33,442 nucleotides of DNA from Sporisorium sorghi. Its lineage: Eukaryota; Basidiomycota; Ustilaginomycetes; Ustilaginales; Ustilaginaceae. Position numbers and translations under genes: made by a program. This document shows positions 1 through 8,191 of this stretch, one piece after another. Position 1 is the stretch's first letter. Each line of letters starts with the position of its first letter. The notes under the pieces are model-generated. The model searched no databases, was not told the origin of the DNA, and worked only from the letters and a program-made list of their open reading frames with translations. The stretch is from positions 1 to 33,442 of the forward strand of contig JALCCG010000235.1 in NCBI GenBank assembly GCA_023212695.1, in the 5' to 3' direction.

Positions 1-73
<73 letters not shown>
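1..73. repeat. poly-A homopolymer run at window edge
   Basis: Seventy-three consecutive A residues form the left edge of the window, and the true length is unknown because the run reaches the edge. It lies about 275 bases beyond the stop codon of the minus-strand LUC7 gene. On the plus strand it could be the tail of a retro-inserted sequence lying to the left, a simple homopolymer, or an assembly artefact at a contig end. Nothing inside the window decides between these. Confidence 0.9.
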
Positions 74-75
<2 letters not shown>

Positions 76-349
76 AATGTGGAGTGTTGCCTTGCCTGCC
101 AATTCGCAAAACGGACAGCGCGTATGAGTCTTTCTTCGCGATTCCAAACACTCACACGACGGCGCTTCCTCTAGAGCATACGTAGCAAAGGTAGCCAGCG
201 CCATCAACACGTTCTGTGTGCCTCAAGAGCAATATGTCGAGCCAACACAGCTTCCCATTGACTCGTAGCAAGAAACTAAAAGTACAAACAATGATGATAC
301 GTCGAGAGAAAGAGGGTGAGAGAAAAGAGAGACTGCTGCTCTCGATGCT
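74..349. other. 3' flank of LUC7, no gene seen
   Basis: This stretch is the downstream flank of the minus-strand LUC7 gene and probably holds its 3' untranslated region and polyadenylation site. The short open frame on the plus strand here has no recognisable protein features. I see no RNA gene. Confidence 0.5.
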
Positions 350-1666
350 TTACGCTGGCGATCGACTGCGTTTGCGATCCTCTTCCTTGACCTGGATCGG
401 AGGTCTCGGATTGGGCTTGTAGTCCGACAGCATTTCGCCTTCTTCCTCTTTCACTTCGCCCTCTTCTCCTCCTCCTGCTCCGCCGCCGCGCTTGGCGTCT
501 GCTTCCGTGTCGACAGCCGCGGCTCGCAGTTCGCGCGTCTCCTTGCGCTCGCGGTCTCGACGTTCCCTCTCTCGTTCAAAGTCGCGCTCGCGCTCGCGAT
601 CTCGTTGTGACAGCGTCGAGTTCAAGCTGGATCCGTTCGATGGCCCCGCTGGCGTCGCTGCTGCTGCTGCTGCTGCTGCTGATGTAGGGCGGCCATTTGC
701 GACGCTGCCATTGCCGTGCTGAGCCCCTCCCGTCGACCCGGCAGGCAATCCCATAGGCGGCGCGTTCGGATTGCGTCTCCTCTCGTCAAACTCGCCAATC
801 ATCTCCCTCAACCGCAAATACCCCAAGTGCATCTTACCCCCGAAATGATCCGCCAACCTTCGATCCGAGTCCAAGATACTCAGATACGCACCGCAGACAT
901 CGCAGACGCGCAGCTTCTGATGTCCACTCGCGCCCGAGTTCTCCTGTGCGTTGTGCAGCTCCTTCTCCTTCTGCGCCTTTTCTTCTTTCAACGCATCCGC
1001 CTTGGCCAGCTCGGCGAGCGACTCTTCGATCTGTCCTTGCTCTCCAAGCGCTTCCACTTCGGTCATGACTGCGGCGAGGGCGGTTTCGATCTCGGAGATC
1101 TCGCGGTTCATGTTGGCGAAGTGCGCCAGCTCTTCCGGTGTCTGTTCGAGACGTCGCTTGTTGGCGGCGATCTTGCGGTCGATGTCCGAGATGAACGAGA
1201 AGATGTTGTGCTCGTGTTCGCGTTCAAACTCGGGGAAACGTTGGCCCGCGGCGAGTGCTTTGCGGTATTCGTCCTTGTACTTTGGTGTGTGTGATTTGGG
1301 GCATGCGCCTAGATCCACTTTCTGTTTGATTGGCGCAAAGATCGCGCAAGAGGTTCAAGAAGGGTAGAGAAGAGTATCAGCAAGAGTCGCATGCTGGTCG
1401 TTGGCTAACAGCTGCAAAGACTTACAGTATTGGCAAACAAATCGTGAGGACACGTGCCGCAGAGAAAGTTGCGGCATACTTTCACGTCAGTGAAGTGCAG
1501 ATTCGCCGTCGGTGCTCCCATAGCTGTTGACATGAGGTAGAGCAAGGGGAGACTATCAGTATGTATGCCCAAGCAGGAGCATTCCGTACGTTTGTTCGAG
1601 GTATTCACCTTCTGGACCCATGAGCTTCTCGAGCAGCATGCGCTGCACCTCGGCCTTGCGACCCAT
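350..1666 (-). CDS. LUC7: LUC7-like U1 snRNP-associated splicing factor, three exons
   Basis: LUC7 proteins sit in the U1 snRNP and help select 5' splice sites. I read the CDS as 1666-1609, 1523-1426 and 1321-350, giving about 375 residues. Both introns (85 and 104 bases) have GT-AG ends and keep the frame. Exon 1 starts at an ATG encoding MGRKAEVQRMLLEKLMGPE, a typical LUC7 beginning. Exon 2 carries the first half of the CCCH finger (VCRNFLCGTCPHD) and exon 3 its end (GACPKSH). A central coiled coil follows, then the C2H2 finger (CDVCGAYL...DHFGGKMH). The tail is rich in Arg/Glu and Ser, with a poly-Ala run from a CTG-type repeat near 655-683. The first coding ATG lies about 340 bases from the divergent J-protein gene. 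Family assignment is secure; the exact intron ends are inferred from consensus sites. Confidence 0.93.
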
Positions 1667-2002
1667 CGTGACTGCTAGACCAGCGCCTACGGATGTGTCG
1701 CGACGAGTTTGTTACTCTTTGGTCTCCGTTTGAATGGGAAGAGGCGAGGAGAGGTCCGGCTGTGGTGACTAGTGTTGGATGCTTGAACAGAGTGAGAGGA
1801 TGAGAAGCAGCTTTGGTGTTTCCAAGACTTCAACTTTGAAGAGCGGAAGCACAAGTCCGATTCCCGAATTCAGTTCAAAGAATTTTGGATTTGCCGTTGC
1901 CGTTGCTGTTGCACACGACTGAGCTTCATACTACTCTCTCGCTCAACACCATACAGTAGCCCTACCCTCATCGACCTTCATCAGGTACGAGAGCAACAGA
2001 CA
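1667..2002. promoter_or_regulatory. shared divergent promoter region LUC7 / J-protein
   Basis: This 336-base gap separates two divergent start codons, so it must contain both 5' untranslated regions and promoters. No clear TATA box is visible. A pyrimidine-rich stretch precedes the J-protein ATG. The role is inferred from position only. Confidence 0.5.
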
Positions 2003-4804
2003 ATGGGTGCCTCCCAGTCATCGCACAAGGCTGGTGGTGCGGCTGGAGGCACCGCTGCCAACGACGCCAACGGAGATCCTGCCTTTGTCGACTACTACGA
2101 GCTCCTCCACATCGAGCAGACAGCCACCACCGACGAGATCCGCAAGGCTTACCGCAAGCTCGCCCTGAAGCACCATCCAGACAAGAACCCGGACAACGTC
2201 GAGCAGGCAAACAAGATCTTCCACAAGCTTCAAGAGGCCTACGAGATCCTGTCTGACGATACGGAGCGTGCGTGGTACGACCAGAATCGAGAGCGCTTGC
2301 TCAATGGTGAAGGTCCGGACTTGGATGACGAGGAAGTCTTTGAAGCTTTTCGATCTGGAGCAGCGGAAGCACCCCAGCCGACGAGCTCTTTGCGTGGATT
2401 GACGGCAAAAGCGCTGCTTCGATTCTTCGACCCAAGCCTAGCAAAGGACTTTACCGATGGCGACAATGGCTTCTACGCTACCTACCGCCGCCTCTTCGAG
2501 CGTCTTGCGCAGGAAGAGCGCGTAGCAGCACCGTACCCAGGCGAAGAAAAGGACAGCGCCATCCCAGCCGCTGATGCCTATCCGTCGTTCGGATACAGCC
2601 ACACTCCCTACTCGAACGCAAAGGGCCAAGAAGCCGCAGTCCACCAAACTCCCGCCAAGGACTTTTACAGCGTCTTCATGAACTTCCAGTCGCGCAAGAG
2701 TTTCGGCTGGTTCGACAAGTATGATCTGCGCGATGCACCCGATCGACGAGTCAAGCGCCTCATGGAGAAGGAGAACAAGCGCGCGAGAGACGCTGCCAGA
2801 CGCGAGTACAACGATGCTGTCCGCTCGCTAGCTGCCTTCGTACGCAAACGAGATCCACGTTACAAAAAGTTTCAGAGCGAGCTCAACTCGACAGGGTCCG
2901 GCTCGGCTGCTGATCTCGCTAGAAGGAAGGCTGAGGCTGAAAAGGTCAGGTTGGAGCGAGAGGCACGAGCACAGTCGTATCAGGCTCAGAGCTGGCAACA
3001 GCCCGACTACCGGTTCTCGGATCAAGAGGACGACGAAGACGAGGCCGAGGACAATGACACCGACAGTGACGGAGACAGCGATGAGGATGGCGACGACGCC
3101 GAGCCCTCAGAGTCGACAGAAGCCATCGACCCACTCGACGAGGCGTCGTACTCCGGATGGGACTGCGTTGCCTGCGACAAGTTCTTCCAATCCGAAGCTG
3201 CCTTCCGCAACCACGAGCGCAGCGCCAAGCACAAGAAAGCCGTCCAAAAACTCCAACGCGAGATGCAGGACGAGGAAGACGAGCTGGGACTCGGGCTCGA
3301 CGCCGAAGACATTGCCATCGATGCGTCTCTGGCAGACATGCACATTGACGACGGCAAGACGAATGGCAACATCTCGGCTGGCTTCTCGATACCCGCCTTT
3401 GCTGCCGATGCAGCAGCAGCAGGCAAGAGCAAGAAGCAGAAGAAGCAGGCCAAGAAGCGCAGGCAGATGGAGCAGGTCGCCGGACGTACGCTGGATGAGG
3501 ACGGCTTCGTGGTGCAGGACTTGAATCGGAAGCAGGCCAAGCCCAAGACGAAGGAGGAGGTAGCCCCTGCGGATGGTGGATCAGAGGCAAACACTACCTC
3601 AGTACACGTAATCGACGATGACGCTTCACACAGCGATGGAACCGGAGCAGACGTGTGCGATCAAGTCGGCGCAGGCGACGAAGAGAGTGCGCCGCCAAAG
3701 CCTACCCAGTCGCATCAAAACGACGTCCGTACATCCAAAAAGGACGCGCAGAAGGCGTCTACATCGAAGAAGGAATCTGCCGCCGACGACGACCCCTGGG
3801 GCGGTCTCGAGAATCCCTACATCCCCGCCTCTGCCTTTTCATCCACCATCCCACCACCTCTCCCACCACTCTCACGCCCACCCGGATCCTTCGACATCTT
3901 TGGCTACGGCAGCCTCATCTTCAAGCCTCCTCCCTACGTCATCGCCGCAACACCGTGCTACATCAAAGGCTTCGTGCGTCGATTCGCCCAGCACTCGGTC
4001 GACCATCGCGGCACACGCGAGCGTCCCGGGCGCGTCGTCACGCTCGTCAAAGCCTCGGACTGGCATCCGCTGCGCAAAGCGGCCAAGGTCGACGAGCCCA
4101 AGTCGCCCGAGGGCGACATTGTGTGGGGTGTTTCGTTCACCATCGACCCGGAGCACGCGGCGGTGGTGCGGCAGTACCTGGACTATCGCGAGAAGAACGG
4201 ATACAGCGCGATGCACGTGCCGCTGTACACCAAGTCGCAAGACGGCGAGCATGGCGCGGATAAGGAGAAGGAGGAGCTGGTGCTCAAGAACGCCTTGGTG
4301 TACGTCGGTCTGCCGTCGAATCCGGCGTTTGTGGGGCCGCAGTCGCTCGACGCGCTCGCACAGCGCATCTACACGTGCGCCGGACCGTCTGGGCCCAACC
4401 CGGAGTACCTGCTTAATCTCGCAAAAGCAGTGAGAGAGCTCGCACCCCAATCGGTCGACCATCACCTGTTCAGCCTGGAAAAGCGCCTGCTGCTGCTGCA
4501 GGAGCAGAACGTCGACCCGGCCGTGCTCATCGCCCAGGAAGCCAAGCAGCGCGCGTCGACAACGTCGGCGGCGACCTCAGCGGCGCAGAATGGGTATGAG
4601 GAGGACGATGACCAGGGCGCAAGGGGGGCAAAGGGCAAGAAGGGCGGTGGTGGCAAGGTCAAGCCGACAGGCAAGAGCAAGGAGTGGTGCAACGTGTGCA
4701 AGGCCGGCTTTGAGAGCAGGAGCAAGCTGTTCAATCACATTCGCGAGACGGGCCACGCTTTAGCGGGCGAACAGCCCACTGGCAAGAAGGGCAGGCGCAA
4801 GTGA
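2003..4804 (+). CDS. JJJ1: JJJ1-type J-protein with embedded ChaC/GCG1 domain
   Basis: JJJ1 (human DNAJC21) is a cytosolic Hsp70 co-chaperone needed for late 60S ribosome maturation. This 933-residue protein has a J domain at about 31-92 with HPD at 58-60, and the JJJ1-specific middle region at about 214-292 ([34 protein letters not shown]). An acidic stretch near 340-370 and a first C2H2 finger from C388 follow. The second finger is at the C-terminus (C896, C899, H912, H918), as in yeast JJJ1. Between the fingers, about residues 630-835, lies a whole gamma-glutamylcyclotransferase of the ChaC/GCG1 class, which cleaves glutathione to 5-oxoproline and Cys-Gly. Its GYGSL loop is at 634-638, followed by DHRGT...PGRV, YREKNGY with the likely catalytic Glu730, AFVGP and SGPNPEYL. 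No in-frame Met lies close before the enzyme domain, so it is probably made only as part of the fusion. The N-terminus MGASQSSH fits the myristoylation consensus. The frame has no stop or obvious intron. Activity is inferred from conserved motifs. Confidence 0.93.
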   Translation: MGASQSSHKAGGAAGGTAANDANGDPAFVDYYELLHIEQTATTDEIRKAYRKLALKHHPDKNPDNVEQANKIFHKLQEAYEILSDDTERAWYDQNRERLLNGEGPDLDDEEVFEAFRSGAAEAPQPTSSLRGLTAKALLRFFDPSLAKDFTDGDNGFYATYRRLFERLAQEERVAAPYPGEEKDSAIPAADAYPSFGYSHTPYSNAKGQEAAVHQTPAKDFYSVFMNFQSRKSFGWFDKYDLRDAPDRRVKRLMEKENKRARDAARREYNDAVRSLAAFVRKRDPRYKKFQSELNSTGSGSAADLARRKAEAEKVRLEREARAQSYQAQSWQQPDYRFSDQEDDEDEAEDNDTDSDGDSDEDGDDAEPSESTEAIDPLDEASYSGWDCVACDKFFQSEAAFRNHERSAKHKKAVQKLQREMQDEEDELGLGLDAEDIAIDASLADMHIDDGKTNGNISAGFSIPAFAADAAAAGKSKKQKKQAKKRRQMEQVAGRTLDEDGFVVQDLNRKQAKPKTKEEVAPADGGSEANTTSVHVIDDDASHSDGTGADVCDQVGAGDEESAPPKPTQSHQNDVRTSKKDAQKASTSKKESAADDDPWGGLENPYIPASAFSSTIPPPLPPLSRPPGSFDIFGYGSLIFKPPPYVIAATPCYIKGFVRRFAQHSVDHRGTRERPGRVVTLVKASDWHPLRKAAKVDEPKSPEGDIVWGVSFTIDPEHAAVVRQYLDYREKNGYSAMHVPLYTKSQDGEHGADKEKEELVLKNALVYVGLPSNPAFVGPQSLDALAQRIYTCAGPSGPNPEYLLNLAKAVRELAPQSVDHHLFSLEKRLLLLQEQNVDPAVLIAQEAKQRASTTSAATSAAQNGYEEDDDQGARGAKGKKGGGGKVKPTGKSKEWCNVCKAGFESRSKLFNHIRETGHALAGEQPTGKKGRRK

Positions 4805-5480
4805 AAAGACGAACGCATAGATGGCGATGCCACGGATCTCTCTTCGTGCGGCTGTACAGATAGATTGGTTGCATAGAGCAGCTTTTTTAGCAGCAACAGA
4901 ATGCTCAGTGTATGCTGGCGGGCCCAGCCGTGTGTGTGTGCGTGAGAGCGAATGCGCTGTCACTTGACAAGTCGCGCCGCAGGGCGTGCATGCGACGCAG
5001 TGTCGTAAGAGAACATCAGTCGGGCCGTTGGGAGGATCTGCAGAAGAACGCAAAACGCCACCAACGGCAGCAGCAACGTCGCCACGTGGGGTCCAGCTCG
5101 CTGTGACTTGACGCTACTTCCTGACGAGGATACACTGTGTCAGTTGCTTCACAGGGATTAATGCCAAGACTGGCGACGTTTGTTGCTGCGCTCGATCGAG
5201 GCGGCGTGATGGGATGGGTCGATCGCCACCACCTGAGCATGGTTGGTGGCAAAGGAGCAGGACGTTGTAGCACAAAGAGCCCACGGTGTTGCGTTTCCCG
5301 TGTTGGGGTGGCTGTCATGGCGTGGGCGATGACCGTGTGGGGCTGGTCGACACTGGGCATGGAGGAAGTTGGTGCGGAGGAGGAGGCTCAGAAGGCGGAA
5401 GACAGCGTGTATACGAGCACTGCCGTGTTGAATCCAGAGCTTCGTTGAAGAGCTTCGTTGGAGGACGGCTTGCCAACAGA
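4805..5480. other. intergenic region, no convincing gene
   Basis: This is the 3' flank of the J-protein gene followed by the upstream region of the secreted-protein gene. Short open frames occur on both strands but none shows a domain, a signal peptide or a good start. A 13-base unit (AGAGCTTCGTTGA) is repeated in tandem at 5436-5461. I see no tRNA-like fold. Confidence 0.5.
5436..5461. repeat. two-copy tandem repeat of 13 bases
   Basis: AGAGCTTCGTTGA at 5436-5448 is followed directly by AGAGCTTCGTTGG at 5449-5461. It lies about 20 bases upstream of the TATA-like box of the secreted-protein gene, so it may be a duplicated regulatory site or a replication-slip product. Confidence 0.7.
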
Positions 5481-5486
5481 TATAAG
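5481..5486 (+). promoter_or_regulatory. TATA-like box before the secreted-protein gene
   Basis: TATAAG lies about 160 bases before the ATG at 5644. A start site some 30 bases downstream would give a 5' leader of about 130 bases. No box this clear was noticed in front of the housekeeping genes, which suggests regulated expression. This is inference from sequence alone. Confidence 0.45.
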
Positions 5487-5643
5487 GACCCTCTCCCCGG
5501 TGAGGATCACTCGATCTGTTCCGCATAGCATCCGACCACGCCAGCAGCTTTCTATCTAGCATTCAGCCCAGCACTCAGCAACTCTACCACGCCTTCGACA
5601 TCCGACCCACAATGATGTCGACACCACCACGCGCACCGTCAGG

Positions 5644-6168
5644 ATGTACCCCCTCACCATCGCCCTCACCCTCCTTTCGCTCATCCACGCCCTCCCCACC
5701 ACGCTTAGCTTCGCCGCTGCCCAGGGCGTCGTCAACACGGTACGTTCCCAACCACTTTTCCCCCTCAATCCCTCATTCCACCGAATCATACTCACCTCTT
5801 CTCCCTCTTGCTGCTTCAACAGATCGACGGCTCGGGCCTGACCCATCTCCGAATCCGCCTTCCGCGCAATCCTCGACCAGCCGTACTTCACCACCGCCGG
5901 CCAGGGCTGCAACAAAGCCACGCTCTACTACAACTTCTCCAACGCCAACCCGGGCTACGTCAGTGGCAACGTGCAGACGTTCACGCCGCTCTCGAGCGAG
6001 AACAGGAACTACGACGCTGCCAGGGGTTACACTGCTGCTGTGTAAGTCGTTTCTGTGGTGTAGTGTGAGGTGGGAGGCTTGACTGACGCGGAGTGAACTG
6101 CTTTTTGGGGGTGTGGTAGGCAATGGGTCGAGCCGTCGAGTTTGGTGGATTGTAGTACTTTTGCGTGA
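5644..6168 (+). CDS. small secreted protein, three exons, frame conflict in exon 2
   Basis: I do not recognise the family. Exon 1 (5644-5739) encodes a classic signal peptide (MYPLTIALTLLSLIHA...SFAAAQG) and ends at a strong donor (GTACGT). The last junction is clear: exon 2 ends at 6041 before GTAAGT and exon 3 (6120-6168) encodes QWVEPSSLVDCSTFA and a stop. Exon 2 is the problem. The best acceptor, preceded by a long pyrimidine tract, ends at 5822 and gives IDGSGLT before the frame becomes unlikely. The coding-like frame (ISESAFRAILDQPYF...) starts at 5845, one base out of step, and has a TGA at 5839-5841. Using the next AG at 5880 restores the frame and gives about 101 residues. Alternatively one C in the CCC at 5842-5844 is an insertion, making a pseudogene, an allele or a sequencing error. 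The mature product has two cysteines, enough for one disulfide. A secreted-effector role is possible but unproven. Confidence 0.6.
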
Positions 6169-6545
6169 AGCAGTGGCGTGCCTCTGGAGTGCGGCGGCGA
6201 TGATGGGGTCGAGGCTGGCGGAGCTTGCACACGGTAGACTTTGTTCGTCTCCGGCAGTGTGTGTGCATCGATGTCGTTGCTATCAGACTCGGATCTAGTT
6301 ACCAGCCCCTTCGCCCTGTCCAAACTGAAGTGTACCAACTCGCAATGTCATGGTCCATCATCCTCATACATCGTTCTTCTGAAACCTGAAATTGAAATTT
6401 CGTTGTGAGAAGACCCTTTGAAACGCAACGCGCACTGTCCAACACCGCACCTTCACGCACAATTCGCACATCCTTCTCTCCACCGCACCACCAACCACCA
6501 TCACCTCACCTACACGATCAATTCCGGCATGCCTCGCACCTCAGC
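6169..6545. other. intergenic region before DSC3
   Basis: This gap holds the 3' end of the secreted-protein gene and the promoter and leader of DSC3. The DSC3 frame is open upstream to about 6405 but contains no ATG before 6546. Nothing else is recognisable. Confidence 0.5.
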
Positions 6546-8063
6546 ATGACGTACCACCACCAATACGACACGAGCGAAGTGCGACTGGACCTAGGCTCGG
6601 GCCCCTCCTCGCTACCCACACTACAAGCGAGCATCCGCGTGCGACCCATCACGATCCGGTTCACCGAGCCCGGTGTGCGCGACCTCCATCTCCATCTTCA
6701 CTCCATCACATCCCTCCGCTCCACTTCCCCTCCCTCACCCACTGGAGAGCTGAAGAAAGACCGGCTCATCTTCGACCTCGACGCCGAGCAGCACCCTCCG
6801 TCGACCGCACCACTTGACGATGACAGCGGCGGCAGTGGCTGGGATCTGGCTGGCGAAGTGCTCGACGCATTGAGCGCAGATGCGCTGGCGGGCGGGGAGA
6901 GCGTGCGCGTGCTCAAGCGACGGATGGAGCGGTTTCGGCCGGGCGTGCGCGGGAGGCGGCTGCGGCTGATCCATGCGGGTCGGATGCTGCTCGACGGCGT
7001 GCAGGTGGTGGGGTATTTGGAGGAGCTGGATATGCGGACGCGCGTGCAGAGTCGGCAGACGTTACGGCAGCTTGCACTGGACGACGAGCGTGGTGGCAAA
7101 GCGCACGGGGGGAACGGGAGCGAAGAGGAGAGCGAGGCAGAGCACGAGGGGCGAGGGGACCTGGATGAGGACCAGGACGCGGTGCAGCAGCGCGATACGG
7201 TCGAGAAGCGCGACGTGAGCGTTCGAGAGCTCGTCGACTGGCTGGCTGCGCAGGCGGAGGAAGTCGTAACAGAAAGTGAAAGCGGTGTTGGGAGCAGCAT
7301 GCGCGAAAGCAACCACGCCCTCGGAGGCAAGGGCAAGAAGCGCGAGCCCAGCTGGTACGCCGACTCCGTCCGGCTCACCATCCGCACCGCACCCACCGTC
7401 TACATCCAGTGCTCCGTCGGCGAGCCCCAACATCCTGCATCGGAAACCCAACCGGTCGACCTGATCGACACCGCCACCATCACCACCACCGCCACCGCTG
7501 CTATCGCTCCGTCCGACGATCCCGCCACCACCGCCGCTGATGACGAGTCCGCTACCCGCAACCGCGGCTTCAACCGCCTCCTCGACGCCGGCCTAACCGC
7601 CGACGAAATCTCCACCATCCGCACGCACTTCCGCACCACCCACCCGCTCTCCACCACATACGACCTCATCCAAGCCCAGGAACACGCCGCCCACCTGCTC
7701 GAGATGGAAGAGTCGTGGATGGACACCTTCGCCCCCCCTACAACCAACACCGGCATCGGGGACTTCGGCGACCCCAACCCCACCCCGGGCTCCGGAGCGT
7801 ATCTCACCGTGATGCAGGGTCTGATGGTGGGGTTTTTCGTGCCACCGCTCGTGCCGCTGTTTTGGTTCCGCGACAAGCCGCATCCGTCGTCGCTGCCCGG
7901 CGGGGAGGCGAGGGATGATGGGGAGGAGGATGATGAGCAGGCGTGGGAGAACGAACGTACGTCGATGACGAGGGAGAGCGTGTTGGGCGGCACGATGCAG
8001 ATCGCTGTGCTGTTTGGGCTCGTTGCTAACCTTGTCGTGGGGGTGTTTCGGTTTATTTGGTAG
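6546..8063 (+). CDS. DSC3: Dsc E3 ubiquitin ligase complex subunit 3 (ubiquitin-like, two C-terminal membrane segments)
   Basis: Dsc3 is a subunit of the fungal Golgi/endosomal Dsc ubiquitin ligase, which in fission yeast and aspergilli promotes cleavage of the sterol-response factor SREBP. The 505-residue protein begins at the first ATG in frame (MTYHHQYDTSEVRL). A ubiquitin-like region spans about 20-170, with VRVLKRRM and GRRLRLIHAGRML as its best blocks. It is split by a Ser/Pro/Asp-rich insertion. A variable acidic linker follows. The conserved C-terminal module begins near 337 (RGFNRLLDAGLTADEI) and ends in two hydrophobic segments, about 418-440 and 481-505, the last forming the very C-terminus. 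The order of domains matches the DUF2407 / DUF2407_C family. It converges on the transcription factor gene with 128 bases between stop codons. Confidence 0.85.
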   Translation: MTYHHQYDTSEVRLDLGSGPSSLPTLQASIRVRPITIRFTEPGVRDLHLHLHSITSLRSTSPPSPTGELKKDRLIFDLDAEQHPPSTAPLDDDSGGSGWDLAGEVLDALSADALAGGESVRVLKRRMERFRPGVRGRRLRLIHAGRMLLDGVQVVGYLEELDMRTRVQSRQTLRQLALDDERGGKAHGGNGSEEESEAEHEGRGDLDEDQDAVQQRDTVEKRDVSVRELVDWLAAQAEEVVTESESGVGSSMRESNHALGGKGKKREPSWYADSVRLTIRTAPTVYIQCSVGEPQHPASETQPVDLIDTATITTTATAAIAPSDDPATTAADDESATRNRGFNRLLDAGLTADEISTIRTHFRTTHPLSTTYDLIQAQEHAAHLLEMEESWMDTFAPPTTNTGIGDFGDPNPTPGSGAYLTVMQGLMVGFFVPPLVPLFWFRDKPHPSSLPGGEARDDGEEDDEQAWENERTSMTRESVLGGTMQIAVLFGLVANLVVGVFRFIW

Positions 8064-8191
8064 CATCGTCGCTCTGTAGAGGGAATAGCACAGGCTCGGT
8101 CGCATTCCGAACCCCATGGATCAGTCGACGCACTGCAAGAAAGGTACATGAGCTGTTGTAAAAATGCCCTAAACCTCGTCTCCCTTTGAGC

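Noticed and set aside
3890..4510. ChaC domain as an independent gene
   Set aside because: It has no ATG nearby, no stop or splice signal separating it from the J-protein frame, and the JJJ1 C-terminal zinc finger follows in the same frame.
5137..5448. Possible 103-residue gene between the J-protein and the secreted-protein gene
   Set aside because: It lacks an ATG start, domain or splice support, and the codon pattern is not like neighbouring genes.
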